A stretch of DNA of 64,000 nt from Angiostrongylus vasorum (taxonomy: Eukaryota > Nematoda > Chromadorea > Rhabditida > Metastrongylidae): NCBI GenBank assembly GCA_018806985.1, contig JADANN010000200.1:484569-548568 (forward strand). The letters are read 5' to 3'. The notes under the pieces were generated by a model. The model did not search any database, had not been told where the DNA came from, and was given only the letters and a program-made list of their open reading frames with translations. Position 1 is the stretch's first letter; each line of letters begins with the position of its first letter. Below, in pieces: positions 45,822 to 56,735 of the stretch. Made by a program: the position numbers and the translations under genes.

Positions 45822-45933
45822 TTGACTTGCTACACATTTAGCCTTATGGAAACTCTTAAATAAGGAACTAAACGGCTCTACTCACACCACCACGATTCTT
45901 AATGTGAATGTAGGATAATCAACCACACCACTG
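45822..45933. repeat. 112-bp direct repeat, second copy
   Basis: Second copy of the sequence at 44346-44457, 1476 bp downstream in the same orientation. The DNA between them holds two SINE-B copies and otherwise unremarkable sequence. Confidence 0.9.
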
Positions 45934-46381
45934 TCACTGAGGTATCCGCCCTTTAAGAGAAAAGTGTGAACCAAATTCAAAAAAATCCTTCGCAAAATTT
46001 TAATAGAACTTATGGTGTCCTTCGAGTTTATAAAGTAAACCAAATTTTTTGGAAACTGACATTTCTTAACCGACTATAACCGAGTTAACTCACCGTGAAG
46101 AAACAATATCCTTCTAGATTGCTCAGCTTGCAAGAGGTGGACACAAAAAATTTTCATTTCGCTAATGTTTCCTCTGTTCTATAGCTATACGATTCGATTC
46201 AATTGCCTTTAGCCATTCGTTCCTTAGATGTAGAGCTTCACAGTGGCGCCAAATCAACTCGCTTCAGGTTACCCTCGATTGAGCGGTGCACCACATTACA
46301 GGATTCGACTCGAAACGACCGCTGACACCCATATTGCCCTAAGGACCAGTTTCTGAATAATCGGCTGTAATTAGTGAGGGT

Positions 46382-46409
46382 CTGAAGAAGGTGAAGATGC
46401 TGAAACGTT
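46382..46409 (+). ncRNA. hammerhead-like motif with wobble stem
   Basis: CTGAAGA, A, stem II held mainly by G-U pairs, GAAA, CGTT. Core bases are intact but stem II is weak. Confidence 0.4.
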
Positions 46410-46584
46410 AGCGAAGCAAAGTTTTGTACCTCTCTCGTGCAAGCTCTACACATCAAGAAGAGCCTGGCAGCTGTGTACCATGGACTAATGAGGCAGTTGA
46501 TAAAGTGCTAACTGCTTTTCTAATTCAAAATAAACTAAGGCGCCATCAAGTAGCAAAAGACCACTCAGGTGTGAATGGTCAAAT

Positions 46585-46745
46585 GTTCTGATTCTGTTGG
46601 AGGCTGAACAATTTATTGCACCTGATAAACTGATAAAACGGTCGTGTTAAGTGTCTAGTTCTTCGTGAAAGAAGGCAGAAAATTGAACGCGTAACAAGGA
46701 AATTGTTTTTTGAAAAGAGAATTAGAAGGGTTTGCTCTAAGTAAT
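46585..46745 (+). mobile_element. PLE fragment (linker region)
   Basis: About 160 bp match 38775-38920 ('tgttggaggct', 'gataaaacggtcgtgt', 'attgaacgcgtaacaagg', 'aaattgtttttgaaaa'). Nothing of the RT or GIY-YIG domain remains. Confidence 0.65.
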
Positions 46746-47822
46746 GTCTTGTGTACGGTAGCGGACGACGGTAAGTGCAATGATTCGAAAACGATGAGGC
46801 ATCGTTACACTTTCTCAAACCAAATTTCCATCAAAAGATTATTGCTGAGACCGTTTATCCGTTTATGGCCGGCAGACGGAAATATACATTAGAATTTCCT
46901 GCATGCAGATGAAACCATCACGACGGAGAAGTGTTATGAGGAAGTCGACAAAGTGAACCAGGAACTGCTCTATCTCTGACAAGTGTTATGAATCTCACCA
47001 ATGACTCGTAACGCATAGAAGGCCCGCCTCGTCTAACGATGAAGTGGAAATATTTTGCATACGATGAGGAAGTCGCCAAAGTGCACCAAGAACTGCTGTA
47101 TCTCTGACAAGAGCAGTTAATCTAAGCAACGATTCGTAACGCATGGAAAGCTCGTTTCACCCAACAGTAAAGTACAGACATTTCGGATACGAAGCCATGC
47201 CTCATCTAGCATGCTCAGCGGGTGTCTGATCAAATACCTGCGTTAAATATCTTTAGTAAGCAAAGCGCCGCTTACAAATCCTTTCAAATGCTTCTTAGGC
47301 CATCATTAACCTAAAAGTTTAAATAAAAATGATAGAACAAGTGGGCATGTGTCGATACAGAAAAGCGTGGACTATCAGGTTCATTATTTTGCTTCGTTTT
47401 GGTCAATAAAGCTTACCAGAACATTGTAATCGAATTAGGAACCTATGTACTGGGATTAATTTCCAGGCAATCGCTATCTGAAGATGAATCCTGGAAAAGG
47501 CACACTGGTGTAAAGGATTTTTTAAAGGAAGAATCATCGAATTCCCATCATAAGAATTGTACGCAAACATTGTTGCTTTATATCGTTATTACTTAGAAAT
47601 CTATAGCAGAAAAAAGTTAAAAACAATAGGAGAATTTTTTTGTTAGGATTGGATTCAGTTTTTCTTTTCCTTCCGCAAAAGTGCTACCGTATTCGTATTA
47701 AGACACAATCATTGTTTTCGAGAAATCGCCATATAGGCGATGGTAGTTTTATGACAAATCTCATAATGTAAAATGACTCAGCCGAACGCAAACGCTGTAG
47801 CTATTTTTGTCGAAGGCAACGG

Positions 47823-47860
47823 AATAAATAGGGGGTGGGAAGCAAGAGAGCCACTTCAGT
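47823..47860 (+). promoter_or_regulatory. TATA-like and Inr-like core promoter of peptide gene copy 1
   Basis: AATAAATA at 47823-47830 is followed about 30 bases on by CACTTCAGTCAC, an Inr-like TCAGTC. The TATA-like box and its spacing to the second block are kept in the diverged third member (43073) and in copy 2 (57807). The conservation of only this part of the flank is the main evidence. Confidence 0.45.
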
Positions 47861-47982
47861 CACCAACAACCTCCTTCGCAGTGCTCTTGCATCATAGCAC
47901 CGTTAGCTGCATAAGCTCCGTTCACCTTCTTCAATCAATTTCTTAAATCCTAAATAGTCAAATTCATTTCGTGTTTTACAGA

Positions 47983-49211
47983 ATGCGTTTCGTCTTTGCT
48001 ATCTTGGTGGTACTGGTGTTCATCGCACAGAGCAACGCTCAGGTGAGCACATTTGCCATGCTAAAACAACCATTAGAAGTAGCAAAATTAAGCCCTGCTT
48101 CTTAGCACCTTCACAACTCCAATTCCTTTTCTTTTGCTGCATTAAAAACAACTATTGAAATACAGACAGTATACCGCAGGCAAGATTAAAAAACTCATCG
48201 CTTGATAGCCCCTTTCAACTGCCGAATTCTGCTCCTTCACCACTGTGGCCTCTTTTCATCTATCAATGTTTCTTTCAGTGCCTTATGGCTATGTAAATGA
48301 GGTCAATGATGGGTGTCCATCTGCGCTAAGATATGAGGATTCAGAGTGGGCTACTTTCATTCTAAGCAGTGTTATGTTCGTGGAGTTGTCGTTATGGTGG
48401 AGTTCCCTCTCCTTCCACGGAAAGTTACGGGAACGATGTCGCCCATGAATTTGTAACGATCGATAGATCTAGACAGAATTAAAACTTTCGGATTGCGATG
48501 GTAAAAATGGGATTAGGACACAAACTAGATGCTTAGGTTTAATTTTAATTTTATTTACATTCCCTGTTCTTCTAACTGTATTTAGCATGAGAACTGCGTT
48601 CGTATTGGTAGAATCAATGACGAACCTGTAGACTTTAGAAAATATGACCCTGCAGATCAAAACTTTTCATACGATGAAAATTTAGAGTTTTGGCTATTTT
48701 CGGTCCTGGAGAACTCAGGAATCTCATATCTGATAGTGTTGATGAATTCACGGATTCCATCACACAAATAGATCAATCACACAATTACGGTGTGGGTGGA
48801 AGCAAGCCAACGAAAGGACTATTGTGTTCACTATCGCATTTAATTATAATACTTAATGTTTTCCGTCATTACAGCCATAAGTATATAACTTTAAGTTTAG
48901 TGGATAAGAAACATTAAACTCGAAGATATTCTCCTACTCAATGCACTGTTAGTCACCTTCCTGATGGCGCTTTTTGAAATTGACTGTTCATCACACTTTA
49001 TATACTCTCATTTTCTTGCGTTGTGTTTCAGGCGCAGGGTGGTGGAAGTGACACTATACAGCTACCACTGCAACAAGAGTGGGAAAAACGAAGATCGGAC
49101 CCGCTGAGAGGACCATTCAACACTCCCAGTGGCTTCGATAGCCCTCGGTTTGGAAGGAGAAGCCTCTTCGAATCTCCATATTCCAACTATGAGTTCGACC
49201 TGAACTTCTGA
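47983..49211 (+). CDS. secreted putative amidated-peptide precursor, copy 1, two exons
   Basis: Exon 1 is 47983-48042 and exon 2 is 49032-49211, joined in phase 0 over a 989-bp intron (CAG|GTGAGC .. TGTTTCAG|GCG), giving 79 residues. TTTTACAG ends one base before the ATG, the usual nematode trans-splice layout. Residues 1-19 form a strong signal peptide with likely cleavage after SNA. No cysteines are present. At residues 39-41 KRR and at 61-63 GRR are dibasic processing sites; between them lies a 19-residue peptide, SDPLRGPFNTPSGFDSPRF, followed by G. This is the amidation layout of RF-amide-type neuropeptide precursors, with an acidic tail after it. AATAAA at 49306-49311 is a polyadenylation signal. 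I cannot assign a named peptide family. Alternatively it is a secreted effector in which the basic sites are incidental. Confidence 0.7.
48586..48771 (+). other. possible alternative second exon inside intron 1 (copy 1)
   Basis: After an ATTTAG acceptor the frame continues in phase with exon 1 for 61 codons to TAG: HENCVRIGRINDEPVDFRKY.., ..DPADQNFSYDENLEF... A different frame just after it is also protein-like (..ISDSVDEFTDSITQIDQ..), suggesting a frameshift in an older exon. In copy 2 the same exon (58542 on) has a TAA after 28 codons. It could be an alternative exon or a dead one. Confidence 0.3.
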
Positions 49212-49464
49212 ATAGGAGGCATGGAAAACGAAAGAAACCCCCTTGAAAAAACACTTCATCTTCTTCCTTTATACCATTGGACAGGGGTTGTCATTTCTTG
49301 CTTCTAATAAAGCTCAAGTCCATGTCCACAACTCAAAATCTAAACAAGAATAACAGCGAAAAAAAACATCTAACGGTTTATCTGTCGGCACCGTTAGAAG
49401 GTTACGATATATCTTCATATAATTGTGCGAATGAAAAAGTAAACAAACCATTTTTATTAGGCAC

Positions 49465-49923
49465 TTGGCAAGAATCAGTCTTACATGCTGTCTAGGAATA
49501 AGCTGTCAATGCCTTACAAACTGTTGCAATGAATGCAAAGGTTGCAGGTTAGCGAAAAGAAGACCACATGTGTATTGCAGAGCACCTCTAACCACTGCCG
49601 TTAATGCTCCCTTACTGAGCCATTCTCGAAACGGTTCGATTGCAGAAATGTGGCTACGGTTGCCCGGTGATTGTTCAACCATGGCAATTCTGAGTTTAAA
49701 GCTTTCCGACGGCGCACCACTTACTACGACAGTGGAGGTTTTCGTCAAACAATACTGTGGGAAATTGACAGTTCCAAATGAAGGCTTCTTGCATCAACTG
49801 AAAATTAAATGCCAGAACAATCAGCCCATGGAGTTTTCGTTTGATGGGACTTGTATCATTTCTATCTTTCTCATATCGAACAGCATCATGATTTCGCAAA
49901 AACGAACGAAGAACACACGGTGA
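49465..49923 (+). other. 152-codon frame downstream of peptide gene copy 1
   Basis: The frame begins in a cysteine-rich stretch (..CCLGISCQCLTNCCNECKGC..) and continues with ..LTTTVEVFVKQYCGKLTVPN... It has no signal peptide. The equivalent region of copy 2 is split by one deleted base near 59596, while its last part (59840-59992, ..VSVDDEASRSHSTVRNSTSS..) stays open there but is broken in copy 1. This pattern suggests decaying exons of an older gene, not a functional ORF. Confidence 0.3.
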
Positions 49924-50137
49924 TGACACATGATGTCTCCGTTGATGACGAAGCATCGCGAAGCCACTCAACTGTACGAAATTCCACTTCGTCGAAAGTT
50001 AGCGAAAAAAAATCACCATGAATGGAAATTTTAATTCTATTTTGGCAATGTTATATTATGCCATTTAATATTAAAAAATTAGTAATAATATTTCATCGCT
50101 TTTAATCTCCGAAGTCACATGCGATCGCAAAATACCG

Positions 50138-50380
50138 AAATACAATTAGCAGCATAAACAAGTAACAAAAAAATAGGCAAAATTTTTTTATATATCGGTT
50201 TGCGTCGCTTTCCCTTTGTAGGGTCATGAAATCAATTTTTTAACGTGTTATGTACTCGGAAGGGAAAAAAATCTTTCAGCAACTTTTTAGCCTACATTTT
50301 ATCAGTTGAGACAGTCATAGCCTAATAAAACTCAACAAATAAAGTGGTTTCAATAAAATTCCCAGTTGTAGTACATAAAG
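50138..50380. other. AT-rich spacer
   Basis: Nothing recognised. The right flank of duplication copy 1 has no counterpart after copy 2. Confidence 0.4.
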
Positions 50381-50655
50381 GGTGCGTGTGGCGCAGTGGT
50401 CGGAGGCGCTCTGCAACAGACACGTAGGATCGATCCCTGTTCACATAACCCCCACCAAACTTTCCATTCCTCCGGGTTCTGCAAATTCGTGCCAGACTTC
50501 GCTGGAAGCAGCACTGGCTCGATACATCGGTAGGCCACCGCTAGTCATTGTAAAGGCCAGATACGCATTCAATCACTTCCAAATGGTGCTTAATGAAGTC
50601 GAACGCATGGCGCATCACGCAGGGGATTGATCAACGCCGAGAGCTTTAATAGGTA
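50381..50655 (+). repeat. SINE-A copy, well preserved
   Basis: A box GTGTGGCGCAGTGGTCGG, B box GGATCGATCCC, 'ccattcctccgggttctgc', 'cgatacatcggtaggccaccg', 'gaagtcgaacgcatggcgca' and 'gattgatcaacgccgagagc'. It is among the members closest to the tRNA-like consensus. Confidence 0.9.
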
Positions 50656-50694
50656 AATAATCTGTCCTAAACAAATATTTGGTAAAGCTGATTT

Positions 50695-50885
50695 GATAGC
50701 ACCGTTGGGGCAAGAAGTGATGGAAAGAAAAGCAAAGCAAGGGCCACGGTTGATGCAGTGGACAACACATTCATTATCGGGAAGGCTTATCACAAATTCG
50801 AAGTGAGCTTGAAATTCCGCGTTCTGCTGATATCTAATCATTCATGTGGTTGTATTTCACATAATACCCCTGCCATGAAAAAAAA
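50695..50885 (+). repeat. SINE-B copy, diverged
   Basis: 'ttgatgcagtggacaacac', 'tcgggaaggcttatcac', 'attctgctgatatc'-type head, then 'gtggttgtatttcacataat' and 'ccctgccatgaaaaaa' tail. Confidence 0.55.
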
Positions 50886-51034
50886 AGAATAAGCAATAAA
50901 CAAGAGCAAAAAATATTTGTTAGTTATTTTGTTGAAGAAGCCGAATTTTTTATGTCTTGTATCCAATTCGTAAACATTTAATAATTTAAACTCTTGTTTC
51001 TCTCTGCTTTCTAGTTAGTAAAGTTGCAGAACAC

Positions 51035-53660
51035 TACGATAATTGAGCCCCCCTCAAAGACCAATCTTTCCACAAGCGTTGTCAAAGTCGGCAAGCATTC
51101 GTTCCGCTTGGCTAATGTTTGGTGTTATAAGAACGATGTAATCACGAAAACGAAAATCGCGATTGCCGACCATCGATTTTCACTCCAATGTGGTCCCACT
51201 CCAAGATTCTCACGAAGTTCCAAAGGGTGGCAGTGAATATTTTTGGGGTGATACTATCACCTTTCCTAATCCATCTTTTGGCCTCAATGTTATTGTCGTT
51301 GTAGAATGGCGATATATTGGTTGTGGAGTTTTATGTAGATCACGAAGAATCTTTGTATACTGGGCAGAGCCGCTCTGGGTGTTTGAATTTCCATGACTCA
51401 ACTCAGGCAGTAGGTTTTCTTAAATGGATGAAGGTGAGACAATGCAGTCTCTTCTACTCTCATGAAAGTCCAATAAGTTTTGTTATTGTGTGAATGTGGT
51501 CCCTTCTGTACGTAATCGTTTTCGAAACCCTGCTTGGTCACATAGCTTTCCCTTGTCCAGTGTTCTCTCAATCCTCTTCAGGATAGTTCGAGTAAAGAGT
51601 TCATAAACGACAGGACAGCTAGCAGATTGAGCGATTGTTGCAGGATTTGTGGAGCCCACCCTTCTCGACGAGAAGCACAGCCTTGTTGATCTTGCACTGA
51701 ATAGTAACCTTGCTTTCTCACAGATAACGTCTGAAGAGTTGAGCCAGTATGCTGATTAGGACTGGTGGAAGATGTTCAATTGTTATCTTGCTCGGGCCAG
51801 GTGTTGCTCAATTCTTCAGCGACGAAATGGCAGGCCGTATTTAAGAAAGGAGAACTGGTGGGACGATATATCAATCCTTCCTTATTTCCTCCATTGAGAC
51901 TGTGGAAGCTGTAGCTGTTCCGTTTGAGCGTTCCAGTGCAACAAGCTTGATTTCGTGAGTGGCGGAATTCTGTAGGATTTTTTCTGATTTGCTTCCTAGC
52001 CTCTGCGACTTCGGCTATGACTGCAACTATTCGCTTTTTGTTTTCTTTTATCGCCTGTCCGCAGCTTTTTTAAGTCCGGACGTGAGTTGAGGGTTGCTTG
52101 TTGCTCATGCGATATCACGTTTGCGAACCAACTCAAGTGTTGCTGGAGACAGACGTCTCGTGGAGACTTTCGAACTGTCAGGCCTGCAGCTAACGTGAAC
52201 TTGTTGGAGGAGCCAGTCGTATTACTTCTAGATCTTGTCAAGAACAAAATTTTCCTAACATGCAACTAAGGAACTGTATAAGCCCGAGTTCATGGTAGTT
52301 TTAGGACCTGCTTTCTTAAATTTATCAACTTTTTTTCTCCTTTCCGCGGGAAATGAAATCTTGAACCAAGGAGGCAATCGTCTGGTCCCGTGTAGAATTC
52401 TAGAATAGCAGCGACATCGGTTAAACAAAACCTTCGATTTACTATGACGCTGTCGTTTTTTTTGTGTTACTCTCCATCGAAAGACTCCCATATCCAGCGT
52501 TGAGAGCAGCTTCTGGAAATGTACACTACTATGAATGGTGATGGTCGTCATGGTAAACTCGTACAGACTGCCACTATGTTCATTGCATTCTAATCCGTGG
52601 GTCTCTCTGTGACGTTTTTTGGATTTTTTTCTGGGTCCAATCTTAACGTCAAAATTTTTAACGATAACTTTAAAGAACATACGACCTTCACTGTAAAACC
52701 TTTCCCATGCTCGCATAGAACGCTTCGACGTCGTTTTCGTCATAGCGAGATGTCGTTGCATAGGCGACGAATATTGTCTGAGCCGATATTAGTCGGCATC
52801 TCATCAACAGTAAATGTCGGATTCTGGTCATTAGTTTTTCGAGTAAATCGATGTTAATGGCCAAACACATGGTGATGAGAATACCGACGCTGCCGACTCC
52901 TCTATTATCACATGTTCCAAGGACAATTCTTCTTCATTGTCATAGACAACGTTGAATGGGTGGCGTCTTTTCGCCTCACCAACTCCGATGATGTCGTACC
53001 TTATCGTTCTTGCCTGTATGGTCGTTCTTTTTTAAAGAATCCAGTTGAAATGGACTTGAGTTGTGTGCAGAGATCGTCACCTTGGCCGTTCGAGGTCTGT
53101 CTAGGCAGCCTAGAATGGCCTCAGATTTTAGCAGCGTGTTCGTGCTTGTCCTACGCAATGCTATCTTCTCTAGGGCCTTATAGGGATAAGGGAGAAAAAA
53201 GTCGACTTTCTTTGCCCCTTTTAGAATTTTACATTAGCGTGAAGCTTTCTGGGCTCTGAACTTGGAGGGTCGATATACTCACGGGTAGCTTGCCCTGTCG
53301 CTTCCAGAGTAGACGGAAAGCTCATTTGTTGGAATCTACTCCCTAACCACCTCCATATACGTCCCTGTCACTTTATTTCATGCTTTTGGCCAAATTAACT
53401 GGTAGAATACAATCCGCATAAACGAGAACACATCCACGTGAGCATGCTTAAATACGCCTTCGTAAAGACAGAACATATGTGGCAATTCCGCGCAACCAGA
53501 AGCAGGATTTTGTCTTTTGGATACAGCTGCGTCTTAGGAAAACAGAAGGTCACTTTTGGCCTTCAGTTAACTTAACCCCCTATCTGCTGCCTTGGGATGC
53601 TCCACGTTGCCTAGCGATCATTTGGCATGAGATCCCACGCACATTAATGAATGCGCACTC
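51035..53660 (-). mobile_element. RTE retrotransposon copy 4, decayed and 3'-truncated
   Basis: On the minus strand the 5' leader begins near 53660 ('ggatctcatgcc'). The endonuclease follows (..RSMRAWERFYSEGRMFFKVI.. at 52761-52600; SDH region eroded near 52390), then the linker (52255-51800) and the RT core, degraded to about 51035. The C-terminal RT part and tail are missing. Older than copy 1, with many frameshifts. Confidence 0.82.
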
Positions 53661-54112
53661 TATCTACATTTACTCCTGCTACATAATGAAAATATCTGCG
53701 TATAATTTTTTCCTTAGAAGCTATACATTGTGATAGAAATGTTTTCGAGTCAAACACCTACAACTTTGAGAATAAAGGTGCAGTAAAAGTTGGAAATATT
53801 ATGCTCAACGGTCTACGCGCTGATAGATGCACACCCTGTGCATTCAGGTTGCCATGTACTGGTATACATACGCTCATAGAAGCCTCTTCTTCTCGGCTAA
53901 CCCACGTGTTTTCATGACGATGAAACGTTCTCGGGCCTTCAACTATATTGTGTAAGGACAATAGACATGCTAGTGTCTGCGAATTCAAACAAACGAGCCA
54001 ACTCGTTTTCGCAGCGTACTACGCATTTGCACCTTTGAGAAATCGTTTTTCATATATTGAGATCAACGCACACATCGCGAAAGGATTGCACACCACCAAA
54101 TAATACACTTCC
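53661..54112. other. intergenic, nothing supported
   Basis: A 76-codon minus frame (53758-53988) has no support. No repeat recognised. Confidence 0.35.
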
Positions 54113-54190
54113 TTGCCGTATGGCGCAGTGCTAGGGCGCCCTGCATTACACACAGGATCGATCCCCGCACCCATGCCACAACAAGCCTTT
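54113..54190 (+). repeat. SINE-A head fragment
   Basis: 'ccgtatggcgcagtgctagg', B box GGATCGATCCCC and 'accatgccacaacaagcc'-type continuation, cut off at about 54190 by a PLE-end unit. Confidence 0.75.
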
Positions 54191-54194
54191 CTTC

Positions 54195-54440
54195 AGTGGA
54201 ACACAGTACGAAGGAAGCATGCTCGTCCTGCAGTGCTCTTTTTATACATGGTAGTTGTTGTTGATATTTGGTGTTCAACTGAAGAAGATCCGTCTCGGTT
54301 CGACAACGAAGGCGCCACATCGAGAAGAGGAACAACTGGGGTCCATCGACTTAGGTCACCGGCTTTGATGAAGTCGAAGACGTCGAAATATTGGCCAAAT
54401 GTATTTATCAACCTCGCGTAAGCTCAGCGCTTACACATGT
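54195..54440 (+). mobile_element. PLE-derived short unit with degenerate hammerhead
   Basis: 'gcagtgctctttttata', 'aagaagatccgtctcgg', 'ggcgccacatcgagaag' match 30760-30870. The end carries TTGATGA, AGTCGAAGACGTC, GAAA (54365-54388), a hammerhead core with the first C lost, followed by 'cctcgcgtaagctcagc'. Confidence 0.55.
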
Positions 54441-54728
54441 TAATTTTTCATGGCTGTTGGAAACTGCAGTATTAAGGCAATGCAATTGGGTTGTGGCTTG
54501 TATTTGCCAAATGTACCAGAAACTATTGACTGTACTCTAAATATATCCAATCCTTTAAATGAATGTTCTTCGTCATTTAGAGCTCACGCGTGTTTCAGTG
54601 TTTGCGGGCAGAAAACTACCCTGAAGCGCGATTACGTTTTATAAACTTGTAGAAGTTCACAGTATCTTCGTACTTCATTGCCTTCTTGATGAGCACACAC
54701 GAGCTTGTTATTACACTATTTATTCAGA

Positions 54729-55437
54729 ACGTTCGTAACCGCCTATACGACCGTCTATGTGCAACGAAAAATTGTATAATTTGCCCCCAATGGTAGAGAC
54801 GGTGACTGCATGAGTTCAGGTACAGTTTATCTGATCTCTTGTAAAGCGTGCGAGTACGAATACGTTGGCGAAACGGGTAGACCACTCTGCGTTCGTATAA
54901 AAGAACACCTAGCCGGCATACGTAAACCAAATACTCCACTAGGCACGCATAGGACACAGAGACATAACGGATAGATTTTGAAGTACGGATTACGATCCTA
55001 ACGCAGGAATCGAGAACACAAGCGCGCAAAATTCCCGAGGCATTCTGGATCAATTCCAAGAATCCGAAAATGAACCGCAGGGAGGAATACCTCATTATCA
55101 CGCGTGGTATTGGGCAGTATATAAGCCTGTTATTCTGATGAGATGGGTACATAACGATTCCGCGTGAACTCTGTGCGGTTGGTCTTTACGTGAAATATTT
55201 AGTGGAAGACTCATAGAAAGCGGTGAGTGTGCAAAGACTCTGTGTTCAATGTGACTGAAATTTTGGTTCAACAATTTCTCCGTTTGGTTATGGAGGCGTT
55301 TCACCGTGTAGATTGCAGTCAACTTGATGTATCCATGCTCTGAGGAAGGCGAAATCCGCCGAAGCGTCACCTTGTACGTAAATAAAGAAACAATATAACA
55401 CCTCGTGTTTGCTAAACAGAATCAGAAAGAACTATTT
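54729..55437 (+). mobile_element. Penelope-like element, near-identical to 43600-44341, frameshifted
   Basis: The same linker, CX2C and GIY-YIG core (..VYLISCKACEYEYVGETG..) and 3' UTR as the copy 11.1 kb upstream. A small deletion near 54972 (GGATAGATT against GGAGAAGATT) breaks the frame. The hammerhead-like motif at 55340-55368 has GAAG in place of GAAA. Confidence 0.87.
55340..55368 (+). ncRNA. hammerhead-like motif with GAAG
   Basis: CTGAGGA, A, stem GGCG/CGCC, GAAG, CGTC. The A-to-G change hits the invariant GAAA; otherwise identical to the intact motif at 44244-44272. Confidence 0.45.
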
Positions 55438-55454
55438 ATTCATTTACAAGAGCC

Positions 55455-55482
55455 GACGTTTCGGCGATTTCTCTTTCGTCAG
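55455..55482 (-). ncRNA. hammerhead-like motif, tail-to-tail with the previous one
   Basis: Minus strand CTGACGA, weak stem II, GAAA, CGTC. It lies 86 bp after the plus-strand motif and points towards it, marking the 3' end of another PLE fragment in opposite orientation. Confidence 0.45.
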
Positions 55483-55699
55483 AGCCTGAAAGGTTGAAGT
55501 AACACGCAATCAACTCAGCCAAACCCTTTTATAAGCTCAGCAGATAGGAATTAATACATAATTTATCATTCGCCTAGTAAATATCTGCTGTTAATCCCTC
55601 ATCATTTTTTCCTTTATAAATATTATGGTTACCGTAAGCGACGAAGCCCACAGACTCTTGCATGAGTATAAATGCGTCCCGGCGCAGGTCAAAAAGTCA

Positions 55700-55770
55700 A
55701 CCTTAGGCATGGCGTCAACCAATATGGCAGATAGGGGGTTAATCCTTGACGAAAAGCGACGACGACTTGC
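55700..55770 (+). mobile_element. RTE 5'-leader fragment
   Basis: 'atggcagatagggggttaat', then 'gaaaagcgac', match the start of RTE copy 3 near 40623-40660. Only about 70 bp are recognisable. Confidence 0.5.
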
Positions 55771-55919
55771 TCTTTTGCTGCACTGATTTGACACACAGCT
55801 TCTGTGTTAATGCAGATGTATTCATGCATTGTGATTGTTCTTAGTCACTCAAATTGTGTTGTACAAGTGAACTCAGCAACAGCCTTTAATTCACTTCCAA
55901 CAGCTAAGCTTTACTGACT

Positions 55920-56180
55920 GATGCGAAATGGACTATAAGATAAAAGGCGAATTATTATCAACGGATACTTGTATCAACAACTACCACCGTGTATAAAAGA
56001 GTGCTGCATGTTGTGGCTTCGAGCTATGCTTCACTGAAGAATGTCCGAGCCAACACGACGACGAAGATGTCACATCGAAAAGACGAACTGCTGCAGAACA
56101 AGGACACGGATCATCGGCTCTGATGAAGACGAAGACTTGGAAACGTTATCTGAATAAACATCTTTATCACCGTCGTCTTG
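55920..56180 (+). mobile_element. PLE-derived short unit with hammerhead-like end
   Basis: 'tatcaacggatacttgt', 'tgtataaaagagtgctgc', 'atgtcacatcgaaaagac' and the terminal hammerhead-like motif match the unit at 30700-30960. Confidence 0.5.
56120..56147 (+). ncRNA. hammerhead-like motif
   Basis: CTGATGA, A, GACGAAGACTTG (stem II partly mismatched), GAAA, CGTT. Core intact, stem damaged. Confidence 0.45.
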
Positions 56181-56454
56181 GCTTAACAATCCAAGAAGGG
56201 AAGAAGATCTTAGCACAGCACAGGAACCACTACGATACGGTGAAAGAAAAGTCTTGTCCGACCATCAAATTGAAGACTGCAATTTACACTGAATCCCACA
56301 GGAAATATGCAAGGGATGGGTATTTAAGATATTAAGCAAATATCACACATTCTTCCACCCGACAATAAAATTATGTCTTTGAGAAAGTAGCGGCGAGCAA
56401 AAGAAAAATTTAGTCACCATTTTTTACCTTTTATTTTCTGCCTTCCATAAATTT

Positions 56455-56730
56455 TATGGTAGGGTATTAAGCGAAGTTCAACCACAATATTGTTAAGATA
56501 CTTGCGGAACCCCCGAACCGCAGGTGTCTGCGGTAAGGAACGAACGCGCTATTGCCCTTTCCAGAGAGTGACGGGTTAACTAGCACACCATACGGGATCT
56601 TTCGTTTCGCCTGTCTCTCAGCTCTGGGGAGCCCAGATCGGCATTGAACCCAGTTAAGCTGAGGCTGTAGTTGACTACACAATGTTTACTTCTTATTTTC
56701 TGCCTTATACAATTTTTTATGGCACGGTAT
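56455..56730 (-). repeat. SINE-B copy
   Basis: 'atggtagggtattaagcg', 'accgcaggtgtctgcgg', 'ggaacgaacgcgctattgcc', 'cctgtctctcagct', 'gcattgaacccagttaagc', 'tgaggctgtagt' and a second 'atggcacggtattag' mark a nearly complete reverse-oriented member. Confidence 0.8.
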
Positions 56731-56735
56731 TAGCT

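Larger units (their letters stand above)
46867..50137 (+). repeat. segmental duplication, copy 1
   Basis: This ~3.27-kb block is repeated in the same orientation at 56846-60095, with low divergence and small indels. It starts at 'ggccggcagacgga' and ends exactly with the 13-mer TCGCAAAATACCG (50125-50137). It contains one complete secreted-peptide gene. The left part (46936-47190) holds two ~128-bp tandem units beginning ATGAGGAAGTCG. Confidence 0.93.

Noticed and set aside
47399..47596. 65-codon frame conserved in both duplication copies
   Set aside because: Conservation only reflects the recent duplication. In the diverged third flank (42628 on) the frame is broken, so it is not under coding constraint.
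47983..49211. naming the peptide gene as a specific FLP or luqin family member
   Set aside because: Only the PRF-G-RR ending is shared with such families. There is no luqin-type cysteine pair and no recognisable conserved core, so a symbol would be a guess.
50381..50460. functional tRNA gene
   Set aside because: A and B boxes are good, but no acceptor, anticodon or T stems close into a cloverleaf and the sequence continues into the repeated SINE body.
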